Position numbers and translations under genes: made by a program
Notes under the pieces: model-generated
Seen by the model: the letters and a program-made list of their open reading frames with translations, nothing else
The model's database searches: none
What the model was told of the DNA's origin: nothing
Source of the DNA: Streptomyces sp. L-9-10
GTDB lineage: Bacteria > Actinomycetota > Actinomycetes > Streptomycetales > Streptomycetaceae
Direction of reading: 5' to 3'
Assembly (NCBI RefSeq): GCF_004151105.1
Contig: NZ_PHRF01000172.1
Coordinates: 62,001 to 126,000 of the forward strand
DNA: 64,000 bases
Shown here: positions 62,594-64,000 of the stretch, piece after piece
Layout: the number at the start of each line of letters is the position of its first letter
Numbering within the stretch: the first letter of the stretch is position 1

Positions 62594-63274
62594 TCAGCCG
62601 ACCATCTCCCGCAGCGCGACGTTGAGCGCGAGGACATTCACCCGGGGTTCCCCGACGAAGCCGAGAATCCGCTGCTGGGTGTGGTCCTCGACCAGTTTCT
62701 CCACCTGCCCGACGGAGAGCTGGTTCCGTTCGGCCACCCGGTGGACCTGGAGCCGGGCGTACTCCGGCGAGATGTCCGGGTCGAGGCCGGAGCCCGAGGA
62801 GGTGACGGCGTCCGGCGGTACGGCGGAGGCCGGGACCCGGTAACCGGGGGTTGAGTTGTCCTTGACGACGGCGGCCTTGGCGTCCTTGACCCACTTGATC
62901 AGCTCTTCGTTGTCGCCCGACCGGTTGGTGGCCCCGGAGAGGATCAGTTTGTACTGCGTGTTGACGCTGTTGCTGCCCAGGCCGTTGGACGGGCGCGGCT
63001 GGAACCACTTGAGGTCGGGCTCCGGGGTCTCCTGGCCCTTCTTCAGCGGCAGGTCGTAGCGCTGGCCGATGAGCGAGGAGCCGACGACCTTGCCGGCCTC
63101 CTTGACCTCGGACCCGTTCGCCTGATGGGGGAAGAGGCCCTGGGCGACGCCGGTGACGGCCAGCGGATAGAGCACCCCGCACAGGACGGTGAGGACGAGG
63201 AGAGCGCGCGCCCCGGCTCCGAGGAGCCGTGCGGTGTTGCGTGCCGAGCTGTTCATGGATGTCATGCCGTTCAC
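62594..63274 (-). CDS. kdpC: K+-transporting ATPase subunit KdpC
   Basis: 226 residues. The GTG at 63274 overlaps the kdpB stop in GTGA; ATGs at 63265 and 63256 are alternatives. One N-terminal membrane helix (LLVLTVLCGVLYPLAVTGVA) is followed by the extracytoplasmic domain with SLIGQRYDLP and WFQPRPS. The typical end SGSGLDPDISPEYARLQVHR and VLALNVAL is present. It stabilises the KdpA-KdpB complex. Confidence 0.94.
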   Translation of the reverse strand: MNGMTSMNSSARNTARLLGAGARALLVLTVLCGVLYPLAVTGVAQGLFPHQANGSEVKEAGKVVGSSLIGQRYDLPLKKGQETPEPDLKWFQPRPSNGLGSNSVNTQYKLILSGATNRSGDNEELIKWVKDAKAAVVKDNSTPGYRVPASAVPPDAVTSSGSGLDPDISPEYARLQVHRVAERNQLSVGQVEKLVEDHTQQRILGFVGEPRVNVLALNVALREMVG

Positions 63275-64000
63275 CCGATGCCGGGGATGAGGGAGAGGAG
63301 CAGATCGATGATCTTGATGCCGATGAAGGGGGCGATCAGTCCGCCGAGGCCGTAGATCCCCAGATTCCTGCGGAGCATCCGGTCGGCGCTCATCGGCCGG
63401 TAGCGCACGCCTCTGAGCGCGAGCGGTACGAGCGCGACGATGATCAGCGCGTTGAAGATGACCGCGGAGAGGATCGCGGACTCCGGCGAGGACAGCCGCA
63501 TGATGTTGAGCCTGTCCAGGCTCGGATAGACGACCGCGAACATCGCGGGGATGATCGCGAAGTACTTCGCGACGTCGTTGGCGATGGAGAAGGTCGTCAG
63601 CGCGCCGCGGGTGATGAGCAGCTGCTTGCCGATGCCGACGATCTCGATGAGCTTGGTCGGGTTGGAGTCCAGGTCCACCATGTTCCCGGCCTCCTTGGCG
63701 GCCGACGTACCGGTGTTCATGGCCACGCCGACATCCGCCTGCGCCAGCGCCGGGGCGTCGTTCGTCCCGTCGCCGGTCATCGCGACGAGCTTGCCGCCCG
63801 CCTGCTCGCGCCGGATGAGGGCCATCTTGTCCTCGGGGGTGGCCTCGGCGAGGAAGTCGTCCACGCCGGCCTCCTCCGCGATCGCCCGTGCGGTCAGCGG
63901 GTTGTCACCGGTGATCATGACGGTCTTGATGCCCATGCGGCGCAGCTCGTCGAACCGCTCCCGCATCCCCTCCTTGACCACGTCCTTGAGGTGGATGACG
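63271..64000 (-). CDS. kdpB: K+-transporting ATPase ATP-binding subunit KdpB (C-terminal part)
   Basis: The frame is open to the window end, so roughly the last 240 residues are present. The P-type ATPase hinge VMITGDNPLTARAIAEEAGV and the magnesium-binding MTGDGTNDAPALAQADVGVA are intact, followed by the last membrane helices (KYFAIIPAMFAVVYPSLDRL, AVIFNALIIVALVPLAL). The phosphorylated Asp of the DKTGT motif lies outside. kdpA is expected next, beyond 64,000. Confidence 0.95.
   Translation of the reverse strand, partial: VIHLKDVVKEGMRERFDELRRMGIKTVMITGDNPLTARAIAEEAGVDDFLAEATPEDKMALIRREQAGGKLVAMTGDGTNDAPALAQADVGVAMNTGTSAAKEAGNMVDLDSNPTKLIEIVGIGKQLLITRGALTTFSIANDVAKYFAIIPAMFAVVYPSLDRLNIMRLSSPESAILSAVIFNALIIVALVPLALRGVRYRPMSADRMLRRNLGIYGLGGLIAPFIGIKIIDLLLSLIPGIG

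Overview
The window is high-GC actinobacterial DNA and reads as a Streptomyces chromosome. The supporting signs are GTG/TTG starts, strongly G/C-biased third positions, large secreted RHS and LamG proteins, and actinobacterial families such as DUF3159, MAB_1171c, DUF6262 and the kdpBC-kdpD-kdpE order. About 43.8 kb of accessory DNA (positions 1-43,800) joins a conserved chromosomal block (43,893-64,000) that carries its own inserted island.

Positions 1-11,640: an IS5-type transposase tail, then a minus-strand polymorphic-toxin locus made of a LamG-domain secreted protein, a giant RHS protein and a small putative immunity gene. Positions 11,940-15,435: remnants of integrative elements, namely a tyrosine integrase, an excisionase, a truncated second recombinase, and a Tn554-like recombinase fragment with its DUF6262 partner. 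Positions 15,480-19,200: a TetX-like FAD monooxygenase divergent from a TetR regulator, then a truncated STAND/TPR protein. Positions 19,382-21,742: an IS5-family element with 15-bp inverted repeats and a CTTAG duplication, which carries a frameshifted MFS transporter as passenger. Positions 21,940-25,030: lower-GC genes (GT39-like membrane glycosyltransferase, lipoprotein, I36-type crystallin-fold inhibitor). Positions 25,730-29,907: a decayed Tn7-like tnsA/tnsB pair next to an oxidoreductase/HxlR pair that is bracketed by Tn7-like end repeats. Positions 29,960-39,120: orphan immunity-type genes (DUF4259, SMI1/KNR4), decayed TcmP and ATP-grasp genes, and a WXG100/RNase-A-type toxin-immunity array. 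Positions 39,500-43,836: a second integrase/excisionase/recombinase module homologous to the first, ending at an array of GAGCGTCA repeats at the core boundary.

The core block holds a TrmA/RumA-like RNA methyltransferase, a KimA-like APC K+ permease, a GH3 glycosidase, two TrkA-family K+ regulators, DUF3159, an OB-fold protein and kdpE-kdpD-kdpC-kdpB (kdpB cut by the window end). The theme is potassium homeostasis.

The most unusual locus is the minus-strand cluster at 49,871-56,108. It has an XRE regulator, an ImmA/IrrE-type metallopeptidase, a MAB_1171c-type membrane protein, five tandem genes for 53-61-residue peptides that share one N-terminal leader but have divergent hydrophobic C-termini, a fusion of an HTTM (SdpB/vitamin-K-carboxylase-like) domain to an alpha/beta hydrolase, and an SdpA-like membrane protein. 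A perfect terminator hairpin closes it. It resembles the Bacillus SDP cannibalism-toxin architecture but with a multi-peptide repertoire, and it is the best candidate here for an undescribed system. No peptide, modification or activity can be proved from sequence alone.
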